Made by a program: the position numbers and the translations under genes
Assembly (NCBI GenBank): GCA_948815685.1
Contig: CAQJOC010000075.1
Span: forward strand, 486-5,531
Length of the DNA stretch: 5,046 bases
Source of the DNA: an uncultured Eubacteriales bacterium
GTDB lineage: Bacteria > Bacillota > Clostridia > Oscillospirales > Acutalibacteraceae
Reading direction: 5' to 3'
In this document: positions 1 to 5,046 of the stretch, in pieces
Numbering within the stretch: position 1 is the stretch's first letter
Layout: each line of letters opens with the position of its first letter
Notes under the pieces: model-generated
The model's database searches: none
Seen by the model: the letters and a program-made list of their open reading frames with translations, nothing else
What the model was told of the DNA's origin: nothing

Positions 1-748
1 TGTTTTCGGAGCATTGAATGTTGTTCGTGCGTGTGACAAATATTATGCAAAGAAGTTTATTTTGATTTCCACTGATAAGGCTGTTAATCCGACAAATATT
101 ATGGGTGCTTCAAAACGTTTATGTGAAATGATTGTGCAAACTTATGATAAAAAATCACAGACAGAATATGTAGCTGTAAGGTTCGGAAATGTTTTAGGTT
201 CAAATGGTTCAGTTATTCCTTTATTTAAGGAACAAATTAAGAATGGTGGACCTGTGACAGTAACTCACCCTGACATTATCCGTTACTTTATGACGATTCC
301 CGAAGCTGTGTCTTTGGTTTTACAAGCCGGAGCCTATGCGAGAGGTGGAGAAATCTTTGTTTTGGATATGGGAGAACCGGTTAAGATTTTAGATATGGCA
401 AGAAACTTAATTAAGTTATCCGGTTTTGAACCTGATGTCGATATAAAAATTGAGTTTACCGGTTTAAGACCCGGAGAAAAGCTTTATGAAGAAATGCTGA
501 TGAAAGAAGAAGGCATGAGAACTACACCAAATAAATTGATACATATTGGTAAACCATTGGAGTTTGATACCGAAATTTTTATCAAAGAACTTGCAGAATT
601 ATATCAAATTGCGTATGATGAGGATAGTGATATCCGTCAAGCTGTTGCGAAAATTGTCAAAACATATCACTATGAAACGCCTAGGTGTGTTAGGGAGGAT
701 AAGCTATTTTTTCGAGAGGAACAAGAAGACATTTTAGTAACTGCATAA
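1..748 (+). CDS. UDP-GlcNAc 4,6-dehydratase-like polysaccharide biosynthesis protein (CapD/WbpM/PglF/EpsC family), 5'-truncated
   Basis: This is the C-terminal part of an extended short-chain dehydrogenase/reductase; the first complete codon is at position 2, the reading frame is open to the left edge, and it stops with TAA at 746-748. The visible part reads VFGALNVVRAC, then STDKAVNP, then MGASKR (Met codon at 101), RFGNVLGSNGS, HPDIIRYFMT, LDMGEPVKI and GLRPGEKLYEE, all hallmarks of this family. The catalytic YxxxK is replaced by MxxxK; known family knowledge (WbpM-type enzymes, with an SMK triad) ties this to the long membrane-anchored form of about 600 residues, so roughly 350 residues, including the N-terminal membrane helices and NAD-binding start, should lie upstream. 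Members remove water from UDP-GlcNAc to give the 4-keto-6-deoxy sugar, a precursor of diNAcBac, QuiNAc or FucNAc. No aminotransferase or acetyltransferase is visible here, so the final sugar is unknown. Family is very secure; the exact substrate is inferred. Confidence 0.93.
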   Translation, partial: VFGALNVVRACDKYYAKKFILISTDKAVNPTNIMGASKRLCEMIVQTYDKKSQTEYVAVRFGNVLGSNGSVIPLFKEQIKNGGPVTVTHPDIIRYFMTIPEAVSLVLQAGAYARGGEIFVLDMGEPVKILDMARNLIKLSGFEPDVDIKIEFTGLRPGEKLYEEMLMKEEGMRTTPNKLIHIGKPLEFDTEIFIKELAELYQIAYDEDSDIRQAVAKIVKTYHYETPRCVREDKLFFREEQEDILVTA

Positions 749-762
749 CAAAGGATTGAAAT

Positions 763-792
763 CCGATAATCGTCGCATGGTCGCGTTATTGG
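763..792 (+). other. inverted repeat / possible RNA hairpin after the dehydratase gene
   Basis: CCGATAAT (763-770) can pair with GTTATTGG (785-792), eight pairs including two G-U wobbles, around a 14-base loop that carries GTCGC twice. No U-run follows, so it does not look like a standard terminator. It lies 15 bases after the dehydratase stop and just before the loaP promoter. It may stabilise the upstream mRNA end or may be chance. Confidence 0.3.
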
Positions 793-820
793 AACAATCT
801 GTCATCATTGTTGCTATAAT
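791..820 (+). promoter_or_regulatory. candidate extended -10 promoter for loaP
   Basis: TGCTATAAT at 812-820 is a perfect TGn-TATAAT extended -10 element. The best -35 candidate is poor (GGAACA at 791-796, 18-base spacer; or TTGGAA at 789-794, 20-base spacer), which is tolerated at extended -10 promoters. Transcription would start near 826-828, giving a leader of about 50 bases before the loaP start codon. Found by reading alone. Confidence 0.6.
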
Positions 821-843
821 CGAAGTGTAAAAGGCATTTCGAT
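819..843 (+). other. inverted repeat overlapping the loaP promoter start region
   Basis: ATCGAA (819-824) is the exact inverse of TTCGAT (838-843). Pairing continues inward as G-U, U-A, G-C and U-G to a 5-base loop (829-833), giving about ten pairs. The left arm overlaps the last bases of the -10 element and the likely start site, so on DNA it could be an operator. As RNA the full hairpin would form only on transcripts reading through from the upstream dehydratase gene. Confidence 0.4.
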
Positions 844-855
844 AGGCGAAGCCTA
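843..855 (+). other. small hairpin in the loaP 5' leader
   Basis: TAGGC (843-847), GAA loop, GCCTA (851-855): a perfect five-pair stem seven bases before the loaP ribosome binding site. An alternative stem TTCG (838-841) with CGAA (847-850) is mutually exclusive with it. It could tune loaP translation; short enough to be chance. Confidence 0.35.
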
Positions 856-862
856 GACAAAT

Positions 863-869
863 GGAGGGG
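863..869 (+). promoter_or_regulatory. ribosome binding site of loaP
   Basis: GGAGGGG lies six bases before ATG 876. This decides the start: the earlier in-frame ATG at 861 sits directly against this motif and has no binding site of its own, and the in-frame GTG at 873 is only three bases from it. Confidence 0.85.
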
Positions 870-875
870 AAAGTG

Positions 876-1394
876 ATGTTTGAAAATTGGTATGCTGTAC
901 AAGTACGTTCCGGAAAAGAAATAGAAATTATGAAAGCTTGTTGTTTGTTGATTGATAAAAAGACTTTGGAAGAATGCTTTATACCTAAGTGTCAACGCAT
1001 GAAAAAATTTAGAGGTAAGTGGGTTAATGTAGAAGAAATTTTATTTAAAGGATATGTCTTTATGATTAGTGACCACGTTGATACCTTGTTTAATGAATTG
1101 AAGAAGATTCCGGATTTAACTAAGATTTTAGGAAATGATGGAGAAAATATTTATCCCATCTACAAAGAAGAAGCTATGTTTCTCACAAGATTTGGTGGAG
1201 AAAAACATATTGTTGAAGTTTCTAGTGGCTATATTGAAGGCGATGTCATTAAAGTTACTGATGGACCATTAGTAGATCAGGAAGGCTTGATTGCTAAGGT
1301 CGATCGTCATAAACGTCTTGCCTATGTCGATGTATCTCTTTTTGGACAAGTGACAAGAGTGCAGGTTGGCTTGGAGTTAATTAAAAGAATTTAA
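876..1394 (+). CDS. loaP: LoaP-type NusG-family transcription antiterminator
   Basis: A 172-residue specialised NusG paralogue. The NGN domain spans about residues 4-105, opening with NWYAVQVRSGKE and containing FKGYVFM near 58-63; the KOW domain spans about 123-168 (GDVIKVTDGPL, then VDQEGLIAKVDRHKRL). Family knowledge: LoaP proteins bind RNA polymerase and a leader RNA hairpin, and allow read-through of terminators across long antibiotic or polysaccharide operons in Bacillota and some other phyla. Here the neighbours are a dehydratase before and a priming transferase, glycosyltransferases and a polymerase after, which is the typical LoaP setting and not that of housekeeping nusG (near secE and rplK). 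The ATG at 876 is chosen because GGAGGGG stands six bases upstream. A terminator-like hairpin follows 26 bases after the stop codon. NusG family is certain; LoaP rather than another NusG paralogue is inferred from context and overall sequence feel. Confidence 0.88.
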   Translation: MFENWYAVQVRSGKEIEIMKACCLLIDKKTLEECFIPKCQRMKKFRGKWVNVEEILFKGYVFMISDHVDTLFNELKKIPDLTKILGNDGENIYPIYKEEAMFLTRFGGEKHIVEVSSGYIEGDVIKVTDGPLVDQEGLIAKVDRHKRLAYVDVSLFGQVTRVQVGLELIKRI

Positions 1395-1420
1395 AGATGA
1401 ATTGAATATGATTGTAAATG

Positions 1421-1444
1421 AAAAGGTCGAAAGACCTTTTTATT
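1421..1444 (+). terminator. GAAA-capped intrinsic terminator-like hairpin after loaP
   Basis: AAAAGGTC (1421-1428), GAAA tetraloop, GACCTTTT (1433-1440): a perfect eight-pair stem followed by T and then ATTG, so the U-run is five bases (1437-1441) and partly inside the stem. Only four of the pairs are strong or non-A/U-end pairs, so termination may be partial. It would end the loaP message or attenuate read-through into the operon. Confidence 0.65.
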
Positions 1445-1516
1445 GTGCTTAAAATTTAGTTTATTTTTGAATATATACAAATATAGAGGATTGGGGGATT
1501 TATAAAAAGTAGATAA

Positions 1517-1529
1517 ACTTGGACCGAGT
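1517..1529 (+). other. candidate leader RNA hairpin (possible LoaP recognition element)
   Basis: ACTTG (1517-1521), GAC loop, CGAGT (1525-1529): five pairs including one U-G. An alternative fold pairs CCG (1524-1526) with CGG (1539-1541). It sits between loaP and the second terminator, where a LoaP-binding hairpin would be expected. I do not have the published hairpin consensus in view, so the link is positional only. Confidence 0.3.
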
Positions 1530-1589
1530 GCATATATACGGAGGGTTATATTTAATAAATTCATTGCAAAACTTAGATTAGAAATCATC

Positions 1590-1622
1590 AGCAAGAATAA
1601 ATGTTTTCTTGTTTTTTATTTT
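1590..1622 (+). terminator. leader terminator just upstream of the priming transferase
   Basis: AGCAAGAA (1590-1597) pairs with TTCTTGTT (1606-1613), with one G-U, around an eight-base loop. The U-tract is six T (1612-1617), an A, then four T (1619-1622). The stem is AU-rich but has the terminator form, and it ends only seven bases before the AAGGAG of the next gene. A terminator with no gene directly before it and the operon directly after it fits an attenuator that must be overridden, plausibly by LoaP. Confidence 0.55.
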
Positions 1623-1629
1623 GGTAAAT

Positions 1630-1635
1630 AAGGAG
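1630..1635 (+). promoter_or_regulatory. ribosome binding site of the priming transferase gene
   Basis: AAGGAG lies nine bases before GTG 1645 and supports that non-ATG start. The ATG at 1649 is out of frame. Confidence 0.8.
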
Positions 1636-1644
1636 TGAAAGAGC

Positions 1645-2448
1645 GTGCATGATATTAGAAAAAAAGATGAAGAATGTATTGTTTGTCATAAAAAATTAAG
1701 TATTGATAAAGAAATGGATATTGCAGAGCGTGAATATTATATTGAAGGGGCGGGACAGCTTTGCATGGATTGTTATTCGAAAATATTTGATAACAGAAGG
1801 ACTAATTATGAAGACTATTTTAAAGAGCAGTTGGAGCTTTATAAAAATGATATTGAATATCAGGATAAAAAGATATATGAATTTTTTAAGCGGCTGATTG
1901 ATATTATTTTTTCATTGGTTGTCATGATTCCCGTATTATGTTTGGTTGGAATATTATGTATAGTGATTAGAATTGATTCAAAGGGAAATCCAATTTTCTC
2001 TCAAGTTAGAGTAGGAAAAGACGGAAGACTTATAAAGATACATAAGTTAAGGAGCATGGTAGCTGATGCTGAAAAAGATGGGCAAAAATGGGCGGCAGAA
2101 AATGACCCGAGAGTTACAAGAGTTGGGAAATTTATAAGAAAATATAGATTAGATGAATTACCACAGTTTTATGATGTTCTTTTGGGAAGAATGTCTTTAG
2201 TTGGTCCTAGACCAGAAATCCCCTCACTTACACATGATTTCAATGAAGAATATCCAGGTTTTGTTACTCGATTATTAGTCATACCTGGTTTGTCAGGCTG
2301 GGCACAAGTCAATGGTGGATATAATATTACACCGGAAGAAAAATGGAAAAAAGATGTTTATTATATAGAAAATAGAAGTTTTAAATTATATATGAAAATT
2401 TTTATGAAGACTTTAGGCGTCATTACTACTGGGGAGGATGCAAGATAG
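1645..2448 (+). CDS. priming undecaprenyl-phosphate sugar-1-phosphate transferase (PglC/EpsL type) with N-terminal zinc-ribbon-like extension
   Basis: A 267-residue protein starting at GTG. Residues about 77-267 form a monotopic phosphoglycosyl transferase: a hydrophobic, proline-broken re-entrant helix at 83-110 (KRLIDIIFSLVVMIP), FSQVRVG (118-124), HKLRSM (133-138), RLDELPQ with the family catalytic Asp-Glu dyad at 170-171, VGPRPE (186-191), and PGLSGWAQVNGGY near the end. It should transfer a sugar-1-phosphate from a UDP-sugar to undecaprenyl phosphate on the inner membrane face, starting each repeat unit. The dehydratase upstream makes a 6-deoxy amino sugar such as diNAcBac a reasonable but unproven substrate. 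Short family members are about 200 residues; the extra 70 here carry two cysteine pairs, CxxC at 11-14 and CxxC at 40-43, resembling a zinc ribbon, followed by a charged linker. The next gene begins three bases after the stop. Core function is secure; the extension's role is unknown. Confidence 0.92.
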   Translation: MHDIRKKDEECIVCHKKLSIDKEMDIAEREYYIEGAGQLCMDCYSKIFDNRRTNYEDYFKEQLELYKNDIEYQDKKIYEFFKRLIDIIFSLVVMIPVLCLVGILCIVIRIDSKGNPIFSQVRVGKDGRLIKIHKLRSMVADAEKDGQKWAAENDPRVTRVGKFIRKYRLDELPQFYDVLLGRMSLVGPRPEIPSLTHDFNEEYPGFVTRLLVIPGLSGWAQVNGGYNITPEEKWKKDVYYIENRSFKLYMKIFMKTLGVITTGEDAR

Positions 2449-2451
2449 ACT

Positions 2452-3636
2452 ATGAAAAAGAGAATTTTATTTTTAATACATACCTTAGGCGTTGGTGGAG
2501 CAGAAAAAGTTTTAATTAACTTAGCAAATAACATGGATAAATCAAAATATGACATAACAATAATGACAGTTATTGATACTGGAATATTTAAAGAAAGTAT
2601 AGATTATGATATTCACTATAAAACTATTTTTAAAATACCATTTAAAAAATTTAAAAATTCAAATACTTCATCAGGAAGTCTTCATTCTAATTTTAATAAT
2701 TCAAAATTACTTCTAAAAAAGTTATACCAGTTTTTTTGGAGACATATAAATACAAAACTAATATACAAAATATTTATAAAAGAATATTATGATTATGAGG
2801 TAGCATTTTTAGAAGGCGTAGCAACGAAAATAATTGCTTCTTCACCTCATGAAAAATCAAAGAAATATGCTTGGATACATGTTGATTTAATCAATGAAAA
2901 AAAATCAGAACATTTTTATAAATCAATAAATAGTCAAATTAAAGACTATACCAAATTTAATAAAATTATCTGTGTATCTGATGTAGTAAAAAAACAAGCA
3001 GAAAAAAAACTTGGTTTAGAAAAAAATAAATTTATGACATTATATAATCCAATAGATACAAGTGAAATTATAACAAAATCAAATCAAGAAATCATAACTA
3101 AAAACAATGTTATTACATTTTGTTCAATAGGGAGATTAGCAAAACAAAAAGGATATGACAGATTGATAAATGTTTCCAATAAGCTAAAAAATGAAGGGTT
3201 TAACTTTTCTATAAATATTCTTGGAGAAGGTCCGGATAAAAATCAATTAGAACAATTAATTGAAGACTATAATTTAGAAGATTATGTTCATTTACTAGGT
3301 TTTCATTCTAATCCATATCCATATATTAAAAATTGTGATGTATTTATATGTCCATCTAGAGCAGAGGGATTTTCAACAGTAGCAAGTGAAGCAGTTGTTT
3401 TAAATAAAGCATGTCTTGTAACAAATTGCTCAGGAATGAGTGAGTTATTCGGAGAAGAAAGTGAATATGGTTATATAGTTTCTAATGATGAAAAAGGCAT
3501 TTATGAAGGCATGAAATTATTTTTAACTAATATAAATTTATGTGAGTTCTATTCTCAAAAATCAAAAGAAAATAGTATAAGATTTAATTTGAAAAATACT
3601 ATTGAGAGCATTCAAGAGAGGTTATTTAATGAATAG
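2452..3636 (+). CDS. GT-B fold family 4-like glycosyltransferase
   Basis: A 394-residue cytoplasmic or membrane-associated sugar transferase, retaining by family. The N-terminal domain opens with RILFLIHTLGVGGAEKV (GVGGAE at 13-18), an acceptor-side Rossmann start typical of the family. The C-terminal donor domain begins near SIGRLAKQKGYDRL (225-236), includes ILGEGPD, and has the EX7E motif at E305 and E313 in RAEGFSTVASEA. Residues 53-125 are rich in lysine and aromatics, with a Ser/Asn-rich stretch near 65-85, suggesting contact with membrane lipid-linked acceptor. Donor and linkage cannot be read from sequence. The start is fixed: an in-frame TAG (the previous gene's stop) lies six bases before ATG 2452. 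The only strong ribosome binding motif, GGGGAGG at 2431-2437, is 14 bases away, so translation is probably coupled to the previous gene. It overlaps the next gene by eight bases. Confidence 0.92.
   Translation: MKKRILFLIHTLGVGGAEKVLINLANNMDKSKYDITIMTVIDTGIFKESIDYDIHYKTIFKIPFKKFKNSNTSSGSLHSNFNNSKLLLKKLYQFFWRHINTKLIYKIFIKEYYDYEVAFLEGVATKIIASSPHEKSKKYAWIHVDLINEKKSEHFYKSINSQIKDYTKFNKIICVSDVVKKQAEKKLGLEKNKFMTLYNPIDTSEIITKSNQEIITKNNVITFCSIGRLAKQKGYDRLINVSNKLKNEGFNFSINILGEGPDKNQLEQLIEDYNLEDYVHLLGFHSNPYPYIKNCDVFICPSRAEGFSTVASEAVVLNKACLVTNCSGMSELFGEESEYGYIVSNDEKGIYEGMKLFLTNINLCEFYSQKSKENSIRFNLKNTIESIQERLFNE
3614..3621 (+). promoter_or_regulatory. ribosome binding site of the polymerase gene
   Basis: AAGAGAGG within the end of the glycosyltransferase gene lies seven bases before ATG 3629. 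It selects this start over the in-frame TTG at 3602, which would add nine residues and has no good site. Confidence 0.7.
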
Positions 3637-4876
3637 TGGATTGATAGATATAAATTATATTAAAAAAATTAAAGATATTTGTAAAAAAATATCTTATGAA
3701 AAAATATTTGATTTTTATTTCTTTCTTTTTATTTTCACAACAATTAATAGAGAATTTTCTTTTTTTGGAATAGATTTAAGATATGTTTTGGTTATCTTAA
3801 GTTTAGGATTAATAGCGAAAAAACTTTTTAAAAAGAAATTTTGCATTACGAATTTCAAAAAAAATAATACATATGAAGGATTATTAATTCTATTCTATTT
3901 ATTGCTTTTTTGTTCAAATATAATGCTTGTATTTAACAATGAAGAACTTATTTTTAACGAATTTATAAGTCTGATGATATTACATACAAATAACTTTTTA
4001 GCACTGATTACATTTATTTTGAATAAAAAAATGATAACTATGGAAAAAACGATAGATTATTTAAAAATTTCTATTATCATTTTAACTATTTCTTTTATAT
4101 TTATTTTATTTAATATACCTATACCTTCTTTTTTGACTAATGATGCTAGAATGATATCGGTAGGTGCTGATCATGTTAATTTGTTTGGAAATCATTTTAG
4201 AATAGCTGGTTTTGCAGAAGATGCAAATTATGCTTTTTTATTTTTTTACACAGTTTTTTTGATATTTTTTAATAGAGAAAAATCATTTGAAAAATTTTTA
4301 ATATTAGTCTTTTGCTTTCTTGGAATGGGATTTTCATTTTCAAAAACACAGGTTTTAATGATTATTCCATCTTTGTTCGTGTATTTATTTGTGTTTAAAT
4401 ACAAAATAAAATATATAGAAAGAAAATATATATTATTCGTTTTTTTATTTGGCATATTTCTCTCACCTATTTTATTATTAAAAATCAATTTTTTAGGTTC
4501 TTTAAACACACTAAGCACTAGATATAACTTATGGCAAAATGCTTTAGATATGTTTTATAGAAATTGTTTTTTACCTTCAGGAGTAGGTGGATTTAGATTT
4601 TATAATTATCATAATTATTTTAATTGGATGGTTCAAACACATTCAACATATTTACAGGTTTTAACAGAATTAGGAATAATATCTTTTTTTCTTCTACTAA
4701 ATATTGTTTATAAAGCAGCCAATAAATATCGTGGAACATCTTTTTTAATTTTATTAAACTATCTATGTTTCTCTATAACATCAGAAACATTATATTTACA
4801 ATATTTTATTTTTGTAATTTATATTTTGTATGTTATAAATACAAAATATTTCGTGGGAGGAGAATACAGGCAGTGA
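3629..4876 (+). CDS. Wzy-like O-antigen/capsule polymerase (O-antigen ligase family membrane protein)
   Basis: A 415-residue, very hydrophobic protein with about 11-12 predicted membrane segments by eye (roughly 25-42, 46-65, 83-103, 110-132, 147-168, 200-218, 224-243, 247-263, 273-293, 342-362, 368-408). Features of the Wzy/WaaL superfamily are a G-F-x-x-D-x-N type motif at 194-200 (GFAEDAN), the STRYNLW segment with R298, SGVGGFRFY at 317-324, and the large loop ending in THSTYLQVLTELGI with H338 before the next helix. These proteins join lipid-linked repeat units on the outer membrane face of the cytoplasmic membrane. Its position between two glycosyltransferases, after a priming transferase, favours polymerase over ligase. 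Sampled lines are about 15-22% GC, the lowest in the window, which is usual for Wzy genes. The start at 3629 overlaps the previous gene; the stop TGA overlaps the next GTG. Linkage specificity is not predictable. Confidence 0.85.
   Translation: MNSGLIDINYIKKIKDICKKISYEKIFDFYFFLFIFTTINREFSFFGIDLRYVLVILSLGLIAKKLFKKKFCITNFKKNNTYEGLLILFYLLLFCSNIMLVFNNEELIFNEFISLMILHTNNFLALITFILNKKMITMEKTIDYLKISIIILTISFIFILFNIPIPSFLTNDARMISVGADHVNLFGNHFRIAGFAEDANYAFLFFYTVFLIFFNREKSFEKFLILVFCFLGMGFSFSKTQVLMIIPSLFVYLFVFKYKIKYIERKYILFVFLFGIFLSPILLLKINFLGSLNTLSTRYNLWQNALDMFYRNCFLPSGVGGFRFYNYHNYFNWMVQTHSTYLQVLTELGIISFFLLLNIVYKAANKYRGTSFLILLNYLCFSITSETLYLQYFIFVIYILYVINTKYFVGGEYRQ
4856..4862 (+). promoter_or_regulatory. 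ribosome binding site of the second glycosyltransferase
   Basis: GGAGGAG-type motif (GGAGGAG within 4856-4862) ten bases before GTG 4873, inside the end of the polymerase gene. It supports the overlapping GTG start. Confidence 0.75.
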
Positions 4877-5046
4877 AAAAAGTTTTATTTTTTGTCAATT
4901 CTTTAAGAGAAGGTGGCGCAGAAAGAGTATGTATAAATCTTGGTAATTGGTATAAAGAGAATGGTTATATAGTCGATTATATTATTTTGTTTGATAATCA
5001 TAATCATGATGATAACATTACAAATGGTCATATTTTTTGCTTAAAT
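4873..5046 (+). CDS. second GT-B family 4-like glycosyltransferase, N-terminal part only
   Basis: An open frame of 58 codons runs from GTG 4873 off the right edge with no stop. It begins KKVLFFVNSLREGGAERVC, where the beta strand plus GGAE motif closely match the start of the glycosyltransferase at 2452, and continues with INLGNWYKENGY and a His/Asp/Asn-rich stretch near residues 42-52. The GTG overlaps the polymerase stop as GTGA, and a GGAGGAG site precedes it, so it is the next gene of the same operon. The donor domain with EX7E should lie beyond the window. Likely adds another sugar of the repeat unit; substrate unknown. Confidence 0.85.
   Translation, partial: MKKVLFFVNSLREGGAERVCINLGNWYKENGYIVDYIILFDNHNHDDNITNGHIFCLN

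Larger units (their letters stand above)
1395..1644 (+). promoter_or_regulatory. non-coding leader between loaP and the biosynthetic operon
   Basis: This 250-base stretch holds no convincing gene. It has two terminator-like hairpins (1421-1444 and 1590-1622) and a small candidate hairpin (1517-1529). The AT-rich middle has only poor -10-like strings (for example TAAAAT at 1450-1455 and TATACA at 1474-1479) with no matching -35 element, so I cannot place a promoter here; transcription may arrive from loaP. GC-rich islands (GGGGG at 1493-1497, GGACCGAG at 1521-1528, CGGAGGG at 1539-1545) stand out against the AT background and suggest RNA function. By position this is the expected site of LoaP recruitment, which is an inference. 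Confidence 0.6.

Noticed and set aside
546..737. 63-codon forward frame inside the dehydratase gene
   Set aside because: Overlaps the well supported dehydratase C-terminus in another frame; lysine-rich shadow. Similar shadows at 1703-1897 and 2361-2555 were also dropped.
861..875. Upstream in-frame ATG as the loaP start
   Set aside because: It abuts the GGAGGGG that serves ATG 876, and NusG-family proteins start close to the NWYAVQ segment.
786..995. Reverse frame over the loaP start and promoter
   Set aside because: Antisense to loaP and its leader, no supporting signals.
1421..1441. GAAA-capped hairpin as the LoaP-binding element
   Set aside because: It is a perfect stem running into a U-run right after a stop codon, better explained as a terminator; not excluded.
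1513..1578. Short forward frame in the leader (TTG 1519 or GTG 1528 to TAG 1576-1578) as a leader peptide
   Set aside because: No ribosome binding site before either start; GGGGG at 1493 is too far. Kept only as a possibility.
1391..1594. 67-codon reverse-strand frame across the loaP-to-operon leader
   Set aside because: No ribosome binding site, low-complexity AT-driven composition, no recognisable motif, and it runs through both terminator hairpins.
3602..3628. In-frame TTG as the polymerase start
   Set aside because: ATG 3629 has AAGAGAGG seven bases upstream; the extra nine residues add nothing.
4246..4518. 90-codon reverse-strand frame
   Set aside because: Lies wholly antisense to the polymerase gene, whose membrane protein features are clear; typical shadow in AT-rich DNA.
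1..5046. Mobile elements, CRISPR arrays, tRNA or rRNA genes
   Set aside because: No transposase frame, regularly spaced repeats, terminal repeats or structural RNA signatures seen on either strand.

Overview
The window is a 5' section of a surface-polysaccharide (capsule or exopolysaccharide) locus, with every gene on the + strand. Strong GGAGG-type ribosome binding sites, low GC, and a LoaP-type NusG paralogue next to polysaccharide genes suggest a low-GC Bacillota (Clostridia- or Erysipelotrichia-like). The genus cannot be fixed from the sequence.

Layout. (1) 1-748: C-terminal part of a membrane-type nucleotide-sugar 4,6-dehydratase (CapD/WbpM/PglF/EpsC family), cut by the left edge. (2) 749-875: spacer with a good extended -10 promoter and several small inverted repeats. 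(3) 876-1394: loaP-like NusG-family antiterminator. (4) 1395-1644: 250-base leader with a GAAA-capped terminator-like hairpin right after loaP, a small candidate hairpin in the middle, and a second hairpin plus U-tract just before the next ribosome binding site. (5) 1645-2448: priming sugar-phosphate transferase of the PglC/EpsL type with an unusual N-terminal CxxC...CxxC extension. (6) 2452-3636: GT-B glycosyltransferase. (7) 3629-4876: polytopic Wzy/O-antigen-ligase-like polymerase. (8) 4873-5046: start of a second GT-B glycosyltransferase, cut by the right edge.

How they fit together. The dehydratase makes a 6-deoxy-4-keto amino sugar precursor. The priming transferase loads the first sugar phosphate onto undecaprenyl phosphate, the glycosyltransferases extend it, and the Wzy-like protein polymerises flipped repeat units outside the membrane. 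LoaP would let RNA polymerase read through terminators in the long operon, and the terminator placed directly before the priming transferase is a natural target. The last four genes are packed with spacings of 3, -8 and -4 nt, so they are almost certainly one transcript. Composition falls from about 40% GC in the dehydratase to about 20-25% in the polymerase (sampled lines only), as expected where a conserved front end meets strain-specific repeat-unit genes.

No tRNA, rRNA, CRISPR array, insertion sequence or phage gene was seen. The pathway itself is known. The parts most worth a second look are the LoaP/leader-terminator arrangement and the zinc-ribbon-like extension on the priming transferase.
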